A stretch of 64,000 nucleotides of DNA, from the NCBI RefSeq assembly GCF_018860545.1, contig NZ_JAHKPN010000002.1:310001-374000 (forward strand), written 5' to 3'. Position 1 is the first letter of the stretch, and each line of letters begins with the position of its first letter. The translations under genes were made by a program, and so were the position numbers. This stretch comes from Winogradskyella psychrotolerans. Lineage in GTDB: Bacteria; Bacteroidota; Bacteroidia; Flavobacteriales; Flavobacteriaceae. Below, one piece after another: positions 51,795-61,113 of this stretch. The notes under the pieces are model-generated. The model was not told the DNA's origin, ran no database searches, and saw only the letters and a program-made list of their open reading frames with translations.

Positions 51795-52094
51795 ATGAAT
51801 CATTGCTGCTACATTCTTCATTCCAAAAAACTTTTGCGTTATTATGTGGGTTACAGTTCGAATTTAGATCTTCGACTAATTTTTCATAAAAACTCAGAAC
51901 CTAGAAAATATACTTACAATGCCAAAGATTGGAAACTCTATTATAAAATTGATTGCAATAGTAAAAAACAAGGAATTGCAATTGAAAAGCATATTAAAAG
52001 GATGAAAAGTAAGGTGTATATTGAAAATCTTCTAAAATATCCTGAGATTACCATTAGGTTATTGAAGAAATATGAAGAGTCGCCAGGCCATTAA
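51795..52094 (+). CDS. GIY-YIG family endonuclease
   Basis: A 99-residue single-domain GIY-YIG nuclease: CCYILHSKKLLRYYVGYSSN carries the GIY-YIG-like pair YIL/YVG, followed by LDLRLIFH with the catalytic Arg and GIAIEKHIKRMKSK with the metal-binding Glu. It resembles the UPF0213/excinuclease-ABC-C-like small proteins common in flavobacteria. Its stop codon lies in the tRNA-Asn-derived repeat (TTAATCAGAG). Either a homing-type nuclease or a cellular nuclease caught beside a tRNA duplication. Confidence 0.85.
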   Translation: MNHCCYILHSKKLLRYYVGYSSNLDLRLIFHKNSEPRKYTYNAKDWKLYYKIDCNSKKQGIAIEKHIKRMKSKVYIENLLKYPEITIRLLKKYEESPGH

Positions 52095-52143
52095 TCAGAG
52101 TCCCGAAAGCTTTCGGGATTAGTTCGAGCCTAAGAAGAGGAGC
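52091..52143 (+). pseudogene. Truncated tRNA-Asn copy (3' part only) with palindrome in the variable loop
   Basis: TTAATCAGAG (anticodon-stem 3' part, also at 51574-51583), then the perfect palindrome TCCCGAAAGCTTTCGGGA at 52101-52118 replacing the GGTCC of the variable region, then 25 nt identical to the T arm and acceptor of tRNA-Asn. The 5' half is missing, so it cannot make a tRNA. Confidence 0.8.
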
Positions 52144-52156
52144 TTATTTAAATTAA

Positions 52157-52182
52157 AAGCCTTTACAGAAATGTAGAGGCTT
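52157..52182 (+). terminator. Second copy of the tRNA terminator hairpin
   Basis: AAGCCTTTAC and GTAGAGGCTT pair around AGAAAT, followed by a T run. It differs from 51619-51642 by a compensated A-T to T-A pair change, so pairing has been retained. Confidence 0.8.
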
Positions 52183-52332
52183 TTTTGATTTTCTAAACTT
52201 CCCAAAAACAGCTCCACGCTGAGTCATTCTTCGTAATTAACATTTACTTAATAATTCCTTGTCAATCTCTTGATGTCAATCACTGAGGGTATTTTCTAAT
52301 TTTCTACTCATAGTAGTAAAAGGGAATACTCC

Positions 52333-53307
52333 ATGACGGAAATGACTAAAAATGAAAGAAAATGCGTTCGATATTTAACGCAGGAATTGTCTATAGCTGC
52401 AAAAGCGATATTCGAAATAGAGCTGACTTTAGATTATGAATTAAAAGCAACCTTTGATAACTATAAACTTATTTGGGATAATTATCCTGAAAGTTTAAAA
52501 GCCTATGAAGCGCAAAAAGACTTACAATTAGAATCCCATGATATTCATAAATCTCAGCGTTCAAAACGAAATATTATAACTCGTGTTGCCTATAGTTTGG
52601 CGGCATGTGTTGTACTTTGTTTAGCCTACGGTTACTTTTCGCATTCCGATGAATTAAGCTATACAAACCAAGTCACTACAAGTAAAGGACAGCGACAAAC
52701 CGTATATCTTCCAGATAGCAGTTTGGTGATTTTAAATGCATCTAGTGAAATCCAATATAACTCAGATTTTATTACGAAACGTCAGGTTTACGTCAAAGGA
52801 GAGGCGTATTTTGACGTTACGCATAATAAAGAAATTCCGTTTGTTGTCCATACAGAGGATTTAAACATTACCGTTTTAGGAACCGCTTTTAACGTTAATA
52901 CTGTCTTAGATAATAAGTCGGTATCGTTAGAAAGAGGTAAGGTCAATGTCCTTATTAAGACCTCTAAAAACAGTCTTAATTTATTACCAAGGGAAGAGCT
53001 AATTTATAACACCAAAACTTCGGATGTTACTAAAAGAAACTTCAATGTTACTAAGACTTTAGCGTGGAAAGATAACATGTTAATTCTCGATAATTTAATA
53101 TTCAAAGACGCCTTATATAAAATAAATAATTTTTACGGGGTAAGCTTCAAGATTACTGATGAAGAAATTAATCAAAAAAGGATAACAGGTGCTTTTAAAG
53201 AACAAGACCTAGAGGCATTTATTCATTCCATAGAATTCATCGCAGATGTTGAAATAAAGAAGGTAAATCATAACGAATATCTAATAACTCAAAATCATGA
53301 AGATTAA
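52333..53307 (+). CDS. FecR-family anti-sigma factor
   Basis: A 324-residue protein. The N-terminal about 75 residues are cytoplasmic (LTQELSIAAKAIFEIELTLDY), a membrane segment is at about 85-105 (VAYSLAACVVLCLAYGYF), then the periplasmic FecR domain with TSKGQRQTVYLPDSSLVILNASSEIQYNSDF and VLGTAFNVN, and a C-terminal STN-like segment. It stands before its sigma gene, overlapping it by 11 bp, the reverse of the common FecI-FecR order. Confidence 0.9.
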   Translation: MTEMTKNERKCVRYLTQELSIAAKAIFEIELTLDYELKATFDNYKLIWDNYPESLKAYEAQKDLQLESHDIHKSQRSKRNIITRVAYSLAACVVLCLAYGYFSHSDELSYTNQVTTSKGQRQTVYLPDSSLVILNASSEIQYNSDFITKRQVYVKGEAYFDVTHNKEIPFVVHTEDLNITVLGTAFNVNTVLDNKSVSLERGKVNVLIKTSKNSLNLLPREELIYNTKTSDVTKRNFNVTKTLAWKDNMLILDNLIFKDALYKINNFYGVSFKITDEEINQKRITGAFKEQDLEAFIHSIEFIADVEIKKVNHNEYLITQNHED

Positions 53308-53878
53308 AAGCATTCGTCATTCAGTCATCCCAAGTGAAGATCTTTTTCTATTTGAACAAATTCAAGAAGGTGATACCAAGGCACTCGATGTGTTTTTTAA
53401 AAAATACTATGACAAACTGTGCAGATTTGGTGTTTTGTTCGAGTCTAACATTCATGTTATAGAGGAAAAAGTAGACGATGTTTTTATTCAATTATGGTCT
53501 AATCGAGACCAACTTAATAAAATTAAAAATCCAAAATCATATATCTATGCGATACTAAAAAACGATCTCCTAAGAATTAAGAACAATTACCAAACAAGAC
53601 CACTACAAAACGACGACCAGTTAAATAGCAGTAGCCTGTATCCAAGTATAGAGGATGAAATCATTGCTAACGAACAAAAAGAAATTAATAAAAATGTCAT
53701 TAAAAATGTTTTAGAATCCATACCAAAACGTACCCGTCAAATTTTTGAAATGAGCAGAATTGACGGATTTAAATACAAAGAAATATCAGAACTATTAGAC
53801 ATAAGCCCAAAAACTGTAGAGAATCATATAGGGTCAGCCCTCAGGCATATCAGCTCTAATGTAAGCAAGCTAAAGTAG
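53297..53878 (+). CDS. FecI-type ECF sigma factor
   Basis: A 193-residue sigma factor. Region 2 at about 20-85 (ALDVFFKKYYDKLCRFGVLF, DDVFIQLWSNRDQLNKIKNP) and region 4 at about 130-190 (IPKRTRQIFEMSRIDGFKYKEISELLDISPKTVENHIGSAL). Held inactive by the overlapping FecR and activated by TonB-receptor signalling; likely drives the downstream susC-susD operon. Confidence 0.9.
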   Translation: MKIKSIRHSVIPSEDLFLFEQIQEGDTKALDVFFKKYYDKLCRFGVLFESNIHVIEEKVDDVFIQLWSNRDQLNKIKNPKSYIYAILKNDLLRIKNNYQTRPLQNDDQLNSSSLYPSIEDEIIANEQKEINKNVIKNVLESIPKRTRQIFEMSRIDGFKYKEISELLDISPKTVENHIGSALRHISSNVSKLK

Positions 53879-53968
53879 AACGATTCACTATTGAGCAATG
53901 TTAGCTTATGCTTTTAATCCCTTAAGATTATATCAACCACAACTAAACAACAAAAAAATCACAACTTT

Positions 53969-56900
53969 ATGAAACACCAAAAATTCATATTAAGTACTGT
54001 CATTATCTTGGCAAGTTTATTAAATGTTTACGGAAGTACACATACAACATACAATACTGAGCATTATAATATTAATACTAACACTATTAATTTACAGTTA
54101 AAAGAAGCGTCTTTAATTCAAGTGTTTAATTTAATTGAAAAACAAACAGATTTAAAATTCATTTATATTTCTAACACACTTTACCAAAACACAAAAGTTG
54201 ATTTAAATGTCAATAATCAACCTTTAGAAACCGTGTTAAAGACGTTAAAGCAAAAATCGCCAATCGATTTTAAAATTACAGATAATGGCATTTTAGTTAA
54301 GCCGATAACCCAAACGGTTTCTAAGATTAATCAAGAGAATATTACCATAAAAGGTGTGGTGTACGACGAGACTAATACGCCTGTGTTAGGAGCTAATATT
54401 TACGCTACAGCTTATAATATTGGTGCTGTAACGGATTATGACGGCCAGTTTACAATTACCGTTCCTGCGGATACGAAGATGTTAAAAATCACTTACATCG
54501 GATACGAAGACGTCGATTTTCCTTTAGATGGTCAATTAGAAATTGTAGTGAATTTAAAACCTCACTTTGCAGCATTGAACGAAGTTGTTATTACAGGGCA
54601 AGGTGCTAGTGTACAGCGAAAACGGTTATCTAGTAATGTTGAAGTGCTTAAGTCTGAAGATTTAGCCGGTTTGCCATCGCAACGTATAGATCAGTTGATC
54701 GCAACAAAATTACCAAATACGCAGATTAATTTTACCGGAGGCCAGTCCGGAGCAACAACATTAATTAGATCTCGAGGTATTAATTCAGCCTTTCTTAGCT
54801 CAACACCAGTATTTTATATAGATGGTGTGCGTATGGATAACTTAAACACCACTAGTGCTTTAGGTGGTGGTAGTGCACAAGGTGCTGCTATGAGTTCTAT
54901 CGCAGATATTCCAATGGATAATATAGATCGTATTGAATACATTAATGGTGGAGCCGCAACCACATTATACGGTTCAGATGCCGCGAACGGAGTAATTCAA
55001 ATTTTTACCAAAAAAGGAAGCTCTAGAGGAACACAAATTACAGCTTCAACTCAAATGGGCATCATAGCGCCAACTGCAGATTTCCTTTATTTTGATCGCT
55101 CTAAAGACTTATTATTTGAAACAGGAACTTATCAAAAATACAACTTAAGTATAAGTGGCGGTAACTCTGAAGGTTTTGGCTATAGTTTTTCTGGAAATTT
55201 TTTAGATAACACCGGAGCTCAAATAGCGGATAATAATGCCAACAAGAAAATAGATTTCAGCACTGGTTTTAAAGCGAAATTAGGAGAAAAAGTAACCTAT
55301 AATAGTTCTTTTATTTATGTGAATAATGTCTACAACAGAAACCGAAATGGTAACCAAGGAGGGTATACAGGTTTGTGGTTTGCAGAAAGTGGTGCTTCGG
55401 TTTTAAAAGGGTTTAACAATAGGTTGGACGACCTTAGTGCTGCCGAGTTTAGTGAAATTAAAGATTTTGTGAATACTGCTGAAGAACTACAAGACAACGA
55501 AATTTCAATAAATAGATTTACAACCTCTCAAAGTTTCGCTTACAAACCTGTAAATAATTTTGAAGCTAAATTTGTTGGAGGTATTGATTATAGAGTTCAG
55601 AATGATCAAACCATTCAAACTAACGAGTATTTATCACATACAACTCAAACTCGTGTTACAGACGAAGGCAATATATCTAATGTAGAACGTAAATATTTTG
55701 GTATCACTTTAGAATTAAGTGCACAGCATAAATTTGAAATGGGTAACTTTTCGTTTATCTCAACTCTAGGTGGCCAGTTGTTTAGAAACTCAGATCATCA
55801 AATTCAGTACACTGGTACAAATATTAGAGATGGAGCCGAAACCATTAGCGATGCGGCTATAAAAACAAGTGAAGAATATTTATCAGAAGTGCTTAACTAT
55901 GGTTTCTATTTTCAAGAAAATATAGGGTTTAAAGATAAGTTGTTCTTCGACTTAGGTATTCGTGGCGACCGTAACCCGTCATTTGGTGATAATATCGGTA
56001 CACAATATTACCCTAAAGCTGGTGTGTCTTATTTAGTAAGCTCAGAACCTTGGTTAGAAAATGCAACAGCTATAAATTCTTTACGATTACGAGGAAATTA
56101 CGGTGTCGCAGGTAACTTACCTCCAGCATTTGTAAATGAAAGAACTATAGATTTTGACGGATTTTTAGGAGAACAAGCGGCCTTTTTTGGACAATCTGGA
56201 AATCCGGATTTAAAACCTGAAAAAACCAGAACTTTTGAAGTTGGTATAGACGCAGCCTTGTTTAATAATAGAGTAAACTTATCGGTAGGCTATTACAATG
56301 CAAATACCAAAGATGCCCTATTCTACGTGCCGCCAACACCATCTAGTGGCTATGCAAGTAGTCAATTGTACAATATCGGAGAGATCGAAAATAAAGGATG
56401 GGAAATAAACGCCAACTTTATTCCGATTCAAACTGAAAATGTAACCTTATCGCTTAATGTATCTATAAATACTTTAGATAACTTAGTAGTAGATTCCGGA
56501 GGTGTGGCGCCATTTAATATTAACGGATTTAGTGCCAGAACCATTCAAACGGTAGTGGAAGAAGGGTATCCTATCGGTTATATTAGAGGAAATTATGGAA
56601 CTTTCGATGAGAATGGTGTTTTAGAGTCTACAACGGCACAATCGTATTTAGGGACTACGATTCCAGATTTATTTGGTAATCTAGGAATGAACTTCGCTTA
56701 TAAGAACTTCAGTTTCTATGCCAATGGTAGTTACCAAAAAGGAGCTTACGCTAATAGTTTCGATCAACAGTTTAGATTTCTATATGGTGCTTCAGATGAT
56801 ATTGTACCAGCAGCTGAGGTTGAAGCTAACGGCACCTCAAATTGGTTGAATTTCACAAATTTATTTACTGAAAAAACTGATTTTATAAAAATTAGAACCA

Positions 56901-57127
56901 TGGGAATAAATTACAATTATATCCCTAAAAACACCAAAACTATTAAATCCGTATTAATTGGTTTTAGTGTGAATAATCCACTCAATTTTACAGCATCGTC
57001 ATTTGATCCTGAAGCTACAATCAGTGGTTCAGCAACGGGTCAAGGTGGTGCTTCTACTGGTGGTATTTCTTACGCTACGTACTCTGCGCCTAGAGAATTT
57101 TTAACCTCATTAAAAATAAACTTCTAA
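53969..57127 (+). CDS. SusC/RagA-family TonB-linked outer membrane protein with STN domain
   Basis: A 1052-residue receptor. Signal peptide, then an STN domain at about 35-110 (NLQLKEASLIQVFNLIEKQT, NNQPLETVLKTLKQKSP) that contacts FecR, a carboxypeptidase-regulatory-like domain, a plug domain (FYIDGVRMDNLNTTSALGGG) and the beta-barrel ending FLTSLKINF. The STN domain plus adjacent FecI/FecR is the cell-surface signalling layout. It imports the substrate bound by the SusD-like partner encoded next. Confidence 0.93.
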   Translation: MKHQKFILSTVIILASLLNVYGSTHTTYNTEHYNINTNTINLQLKEASLIQVFNLIEKQTDLKFIYISNTLYQNTKVDLNVNNQPLETVLKTLKQKSPIDFKITDNGILVKPITQTVSKINQENITIKGVVYDETNTPVLGANIYATAYNIGAVTDYDGQFTITVPADTKMLKITYIGYEDVDFPLDGQLEIVVNLKPHFAALNEVVITGQGASVQRKRLSSNVEVLKSEDLAGLPSQRIDQLIATKLPNTQINFTGGQSGATTLIRSRGINSAFLSSTPVFYIDGVRMDNLNTTSALGGGSAQGAAMSSIADIPMDNIDRIEYINGGAATTLYGSDAANGVIQIFTKKGSSRGTQITASTQMGIIAPTADFLYFDRSKDLLFETGTYQKYNLSISGGNSEGFGYSFSGNFLDNTGAQIADNNANKKIDFSTGFKAKLGEKVTYNSSFIYVNNVYNRNRNGNQGGYTGLWFAESGASVLKGFNNRLDDLSAAEFSEIKDFVNTAEELQDNEISINRFTTSQSFAYKPVNNFEAKFVGGIDYRVQNDQTIQTNEYLSHTTQTRVTDEGNISNVERKYFGITLELSAQHKFEMGNFSFISTLGGQLFRNSDHQIQYTGTNIRDGAETISDAAIKTSEEYLSEVLNYGFYFQENIGFKDKLFFDLGIRGDRNPSFGDNIGTQYYPKAGVSYLVSSEPWLENATAINSLRLRGNYGVAGNLPPAFVNERTIDFDGFLGEQAAFFGQSGNPDLKPEKTRTFEVGIDAALFNNRVNLSVGYYNANTKDALFYVPPTPSSGYASSQLYNIGEIENKGWEINANFIPIQTENVTLSLNVSINTLDNLVVDSGGVAPFNINGFSARTIQTVVEEGYPIGYIRGNYGTFDENGVLESTTAQSYLGTTIPDLFGNLGMNFAYKNFSFYANGSYQKGAYANSFDQQFRFLYGASDDIVPAAEVEANGTSNWLNFTNLFTEKTDFIKIRTMGINYNYIPKNTKTIKSVLIGFSVNNPLNFTASSFDPEATISGSATGQGGASTGGISYATYSAPREFLTSLKINF

Positions 57128-57138
57128 AAACAAATAAC

Positions 57139-58548
57139 ATGAAAACAGTATATATATACATCACCGTTTTGTTTCTGACACTTACCGCTTGTGTCGATAA
57201 CCCTAATGTTACCGAAGAGGATTTCTTGGACAATACTAACTCTGCAACGAGTTGGATAGTGGGTATTAAAAGGCAACTTGCCTTAACCATGAATGAGATC
57301 GTCATCAATTCTGAAATGGTATCGGATAATTATTTTAACAATTATACGCTTTATAATAAAGTCTATGATATTCCTCAAATTGATTATACAGATATCGATG
57401 GGAATAGTATGCAAGTTGAAATTGGAGCCTTAAGAGAAATGGCAGAATATGCTTTAGAAACCGTATTGCCTAGCGATCCAGATGCAACAGCACAACAATG
57501 GTCTTATGCTTATTTTGCTAAAGCTTACGCCTTAATATTATCTGGTGAAAATTTCACAGGTTTACCAATGAACAGTAATGGTGAGGCTTATTTGCCAAGC
57601 GAATTATTAGACGCGAGCCTTAGTTATTTAGATCTTGCGATTGAAAATGAAAGTGATGCTGAAACTATTTCAGCGTACCAGTTATTAAAATCTAGAGTGT
57701 ACCGTAGTTTAGGAGATAGAGCGAACGCAAAATCTTTTGCTCAAACTGTAATTAGCAATACTAGCTTGTTGTTTACTGTAGAATTTGATGGCACCAATGG
57801 TGTTTCTAATGAAATTCAAAATGCCACGTTTACAGCTAGCGAAAATAGATTTGCACCATTACCAAGGTTAGACTTTTTAGACCCTAAATTTTTTGATATA
57901 GGTACGGCTGCAGAAGATCAAAAACCAATGGCTCTTGCTAAAGTAGAAGAGGCGTATTTAATTTTAGCCGAAGCGTATACGGCTGAAAATAATATAGAAA
58001 TGGCAACAGCTACATTACATGATTTAATAGATAATGTGCTTAGCGCGAGACCTGTGATGTATTTAGATGATAGTGAAGAATTAAGAAATGGAACCAACAG
58101 ACAAGATTATCCAACTACAGCGGTAGATGTTCGTTTTGAAAGCGGACAAGAATTTAGATCGGGTTATGTCTTAGACAGACAAGCAGATCTTATTCCTGTT
58201 TACACTGTTTCTGGAACAAGTGTTTCACATCTGGATATTGATGCAGCCGAAAATGTAGATGATGTATTATACCTTATTTACTTAATGCGCCAAGAGATTT
58301 TTATCAGTGAGGGTAGACGTTCAAATGACTTAGGTATTAAGTTTCCTGTGTCTCAAACCGAACAGTTAAACAACCCTAATATTTCAGATGAATTTACCTT
58401 ACCTGTGATTCCTAGTTTTATTCCTATGGATCTTGGTTTAGATGATTTTACTGTAGATGAAACGACAGGGAATGTGACGATGCTTTACGATATGAATGGT
58501 GTGTTGGTCGCCAATAAAACGTCAACTCACGTATTGCCTTTTAATTAA
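57139..58548 (+). CDS. SusD/RagB-family lipoprotein
   Basis: A 469-residue outer-membrane lipoprotein (VLFLTLTACVDNPN, lipobox LTAC). TPR-like helical features (AYFAKAYALILSGENFTG, AYQLLKSRVYRSLGDRANAK, KVEEAYLILAEAYTAEN) and a C-terminal region with YLIYLMRQEIFISEGRR are typical. It forms the surface lid of the SusC channel and is 11 bp after it. Confidence 0.92.
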   Translation: MKTVYIYITVLFLTLTACVDNPNVTEEDFLDNTNSATSWIVGIKRQLALTMNEIVINSEMVSDNYFNNYTLYNKVYDIPQIDYTDIDGNSMQVEIGALREMAEYALETVLPSDPDATAQQWSYAYFAKAYALILSGENFTGLPMNSNGEAYLPSELLDASLSYLDLAIENESDAETISAYQLLKSRVYRSLGDRANAKSFAQTVISNTSLLFTVEFDGTNGVSNEIQNATFTASENRFAPLPRLDFLDPKFFDIGTAAEDQKPMALAKVEEAYLILAEAYTAENNIEMATATLHDLIDNVLSARPVMYLDDSEELRNGTNRQDYPTTAVDVRFESGQEFRSGYVLDRQADLIPVYTVSGTSVSHLDIDAAENVDDVLYLIYLMRQEIFISEGRRSNDLGIKFPVSQTEQLNNPNISDEFTLPVIPSFIPMDLGLDDFTVDETTGNVTMLYDMNGVLVANKTSTHVLPFN

Positions 58549-58557
58549 TTTAGAAAT

Positions 58558-59901
58558 ATGAAAAAGCAATTGAGATATATTTATGTTCTGATATCAGCGT
58601 GTTTTGGTTTTAACCTTATCGCTGCACAAGAGGCAAAACACCTGGTGATTATTAGTATCGATGGGTTTAGACCAGATTTTTATTTGCAAGACCAATGGCC
58701 CACTCCTCATATTAAGGATTTAGCTCATAACGGTATTGCAGCTAAAGGGGTTAATGGCATTTTTCCAACGGTGACCTATCCATCGCATACCACTTTAATT
58801 ACGGGTGTGGGTCCAGATAAACATGGGGTTTATTACAATACTAAAGTTTCGGAAGAAGGTACAACAGGTAACTGGTATTATGATTTTAATTCTGTAAAAG
58901 CGGAAACTTTATGGGAAGCTGCTAAAAACGTCGGATTAAAAACAGCTTCTGTGTCATGGCCTATTACAGTAAATGCCAATGTTATTGATTATAACATCCC
59001 CGAAATTTGGTCTTTTGATAATCCGAGAGACCGACGTGGTGCGACTCAAAAATATGCAACGCCTAAAGGTTTGTTTGAAGAGGCTATAGCGAACGCGACA
59101 GGGAATTTAGATGTGAATGATTATAACTTAAGTTCCTTAAGTATGGATCAAAATTTGGGTCGAATAGCAGGCTATATTATCAGAACCTATACTCCAAATT
59201 TATTAACGATTCATTTGCCAAATACCGATGGAGCACAGCATAGAAATGGACGTGATGGTGTTGGTGTTGAAAAGGCAATTGCTGGTGCAGACCAAGCCGT
59301 GAGTACGATAATGGATGCTTTAAAAAAAGCTAATATTTTAGAGCAAACTAATATTATTATCACTGGAGATCATGGTTTTTACACGGTACATTCTAGTATT
59401 GCTGCCAATCTATGGTTAAAAGAATTAGGAGTATTGGATAAAGACACCTTCTTTATAAGTACTGGTGGTTCGGCTTTCTTACATATGAAGGATAAAAACG
59501 ATACAAAAACATTAAAAAAAATTGTAGAGAAACTCGAAGGTTTACCTTTTAGTATCAAACAAGCGTTTCGAATTATCTCAAGAGATGAGATGACTTCTAG
59601 AGGAGCTAATCCAGGTGCTGTTTTGGCTTTATCTGCAAACGATGGTTTTAGTTTTAATAATGATAGAGAAGGAGATTTGATTAAACCGGCACATGGTGGT
59701 AAGCATGGTCAGTATCCAGACACTAAAAATATTCAAACGGGTTTTGTGGCCTATGGTCCAGATTTTAAAAAAGGTGTAGTGTTTTCTGAAATTCAAATGG
59801 AAGATATTGCAACTATAGCTGCTTATGTCCTAGGAACGCAATTAGAAGCTTCTCATGGCATTGTATATAAGAGCATGCTAAATGATAACAGTAAAGATTA
59901 A
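58558..59901 (+). CDS. Ectonucleotide pyrophosphatase/phosphodiesterase (alkaline phosphatase superfamily)
   Basis: A 447-residue exported hydrolase (signal to about residue 23, AAQ). Metal and catalytic residues visible: D35 in IISIDGFRPDFY, nucleophile T73 in FPTVTYPSHTTLITG, D and H in LPNTDGAQHRNG, D and H in TGDHGFY, and a final His in PAHGGKHGQ. Members cleave nucleotide or phosphodiester bonds, consistent with NPP-type rather than sulfatase activity. It is 9 bp after susD, suggesting it releases a nucleotide- or phosphodiester-derived nutrient for the SusCD pair. Confidence 0.9.
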   Translation: MKKQLRYIYVLISACFGFNLIAAQEAKHLVIISIDGFRPDFYLQDQWPTPHIKDLAHNGIAAKGVNGIFPTVTYPSHTTLITGVGPDKHGVYYNTKVSEEGTTGNWYYDFNSVKAETLWEAAKNVGLKTASVSWPITVNANVIDYNIPEIWSFDNPRDRRGATQKYATPKGLFEEAIANATGNLDVNDYNLSSLSMDQNLGRIAGYIIRTYTPNLLTIHLPNTDGAQHRNGRDGVGVEKAIAGADQAVSTIMDALKKANILEQTNIIITGDHGFYTVHSSIAANLWLKELGVLDKDTFFISTGGSAFLHMKDKNDTKTLKKIVEKLEGLPFSIKQAFRIISRDEMTSRGANPGAVLALSANDGFSFNNDREGDLIKPAHGGKHGQYPDTKNIQTGFVAYGPDFKKGVVFSEIQMEDIATIAAYVLGTQLEASHGIVYKSMLNDNSKD

Positions 59902-59930
59902 TAATTCCGATTATTAAATTTTTTAAAGTA

Positions 59931-59962
59931 AAAAAGCAAGAGTTCGGTTTCTCTTGCTTTTT
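59931..59962. terminator. Rho-independent terminator after the SusCD-NPP operon
   Basis: AAAAAGCAAGAG pairs with CTCTTGCTTTTT around TTCGGTTT, with a T run. It also stands downstream of the convergent threonine dehydrogenase gene. Confidence 0.85.
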
Positions 59963-59989
59963 TTTATGCGGTTATATTTTATTTTAATG

Positions 59990-60943
59990 TTATGACTGAT
60001 ACTTTTTCTTCAACTGCGTTAGCATTTCTGAAGTCATTTTTTTAAGGTCAAAATCGTGGGACCAGTTCCAATCTTTTCGTGCAACGCTATCATCTATAGA
60101 TGTTGGCCAACTGTCCGCAATAGCTTGTCTGAAGTCTGGTTTGTAGCTCATTGTAAAGTCTGGCATTTCAGCTTTAATACTTTCTGCAATCTCTTTTGGT
60201 GTAAAGCTCATAGCCGCTAAATTGTAAGACGATCGGATGCTAATATTTTCAGAAGGTGCAGCCATAATTTGAGTGGTCGCTTTAATAGCGTCATCCATAA
60301 ACATCATCGGTAGATTGGTGTCTTCAGATAAAAAACTCTCATATTTACCTTCTTTTATGGCTTCGTGATAAATTTCGACTGCATAATCCGTTGTGCCGCC
60401 TCCAGGCATAGCTTTATGGCTAATAATACCAGGGTAGCGAATACTTCGTACATCTACACCATATTTGTCGTGATAATATTCGCACCAACGTTCTCCAACT
60501 TGTTTGGTAATACCGTAAACCGTAGTTGGCTCACAAATGGTATGTTGTGGAGTGTTTTTATTAGGAGTTGTTGGTCCAAAAACAGCAATACTACTTGGCC
60601 AAAATACTTTTTTTATTTGTCCGCCTTTGGCTAGATTAAGGACATGGAATAATGAATTCATATTGAGATCCCATGCTTCCATCGGATACTTTTCACCTGT
60701 AGCACTTAAAAGTGCAGCCATAAGATAGACGGTATCTATATTATGGTTAATGCAACAATCTTTAATGGCATTAAAGTTTTTAGCATCTAAAATTACAAAT
60801 GGACCAGCATTAACCAACTCTAATTTACGAGTATTAATATCGCTAGCAATAACGTTATCTACACCATGGATGTCTCTTAACTTAGTCGTTAATTCTGTTC
60901 CTATTTGCCCACAGGCACCAATGATTAATATTTTTGAAGACAT
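59990..60943 (-). CDS. L-threonine 3-dehydrogenase, short-chain (epimerase-like) type
   Basis: A 317-residue extended SDR protein. NAD-binding GACGQIG at about residues 8-14, catalytic Tyr and Lys in TVYGITKQVGERWCEYYH, and PGIISHKAMPGGGTTDYAVEIYHEA, a block typical of UDP-galactose-4-epimerase-like threonine dehydrogenases. It oxidises L-threonine to 2-amino-3-ketobutyrate. No kbl partner is adjacent. Confidence 0.9.
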   Translation of the reverse strand: MSSKILIIGACGQIGTELTTKLRDIHGVDNVIASDINTRKLELVNAGPFVILDAKNFNAIKDCCINHNIDTVYLMAALLSATGEKYPMEAWDLNMNSLFHVLNLAKGGQIKKVFWPSSIAVFGPTTPNKNTPQHTICEPTTVYGITKQVGERWCEYYHDKYGVDVRSIRYPGIISHKAMPGGGTTDYAVEIYHEAIKEGKYESFLSEDTNLPMMFMDDAIKATTQIMAAPSENISIRSSYNLAAMSFTPKEIAESIKAEMPDFTMSYKPDFRQAIADSWPTSIDDSVARKDWNWSHDFDLKKMTSEMLTQLKKKYQS

Positions 60944-61113
60944 GAGCTCTTTTTAAATTATCGGCAAAAGTAATAAGATTTAGGGCTTTGTAATATTAAA
61001 ATTTTCTGAAAATGCGAGTTATATTATGAATTCTTCAATTTAGTTTCAAAATCAGATACTAAACCATTAAAATAGATAGTTTAGTATCTTTACAGTCAAA
61101 TTAATTATTACTT

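Larger units (their letters stand above)
51614..52143 (+). mobile_element. Putative 530-bp GIY-YIG mini-element inserted at tRNA-Asn
   Basis: From just after the intact tRNA to the end of a second copy of its 3' part. The 25-nt stretch starting TTAGTTCGAGCCTAAG occurs identically at 51589-51613 and 52119-52143. Between them lie the tRNA terminator, about 150 bp without an identifiable gene, and a GIY-YIG endonuclease gene whose stop lies in the duplicated part. Compatible with an element that targets the tRNA gene and restores its 3' end, or with decay of a second tandem tRNA-Asn. Confidence 0.6.

Noticed and set aside
52091-52143. Second functional tRNA-Asn
   Set aside because: The 5' half with acceptor, D arm and anticodon is missing.
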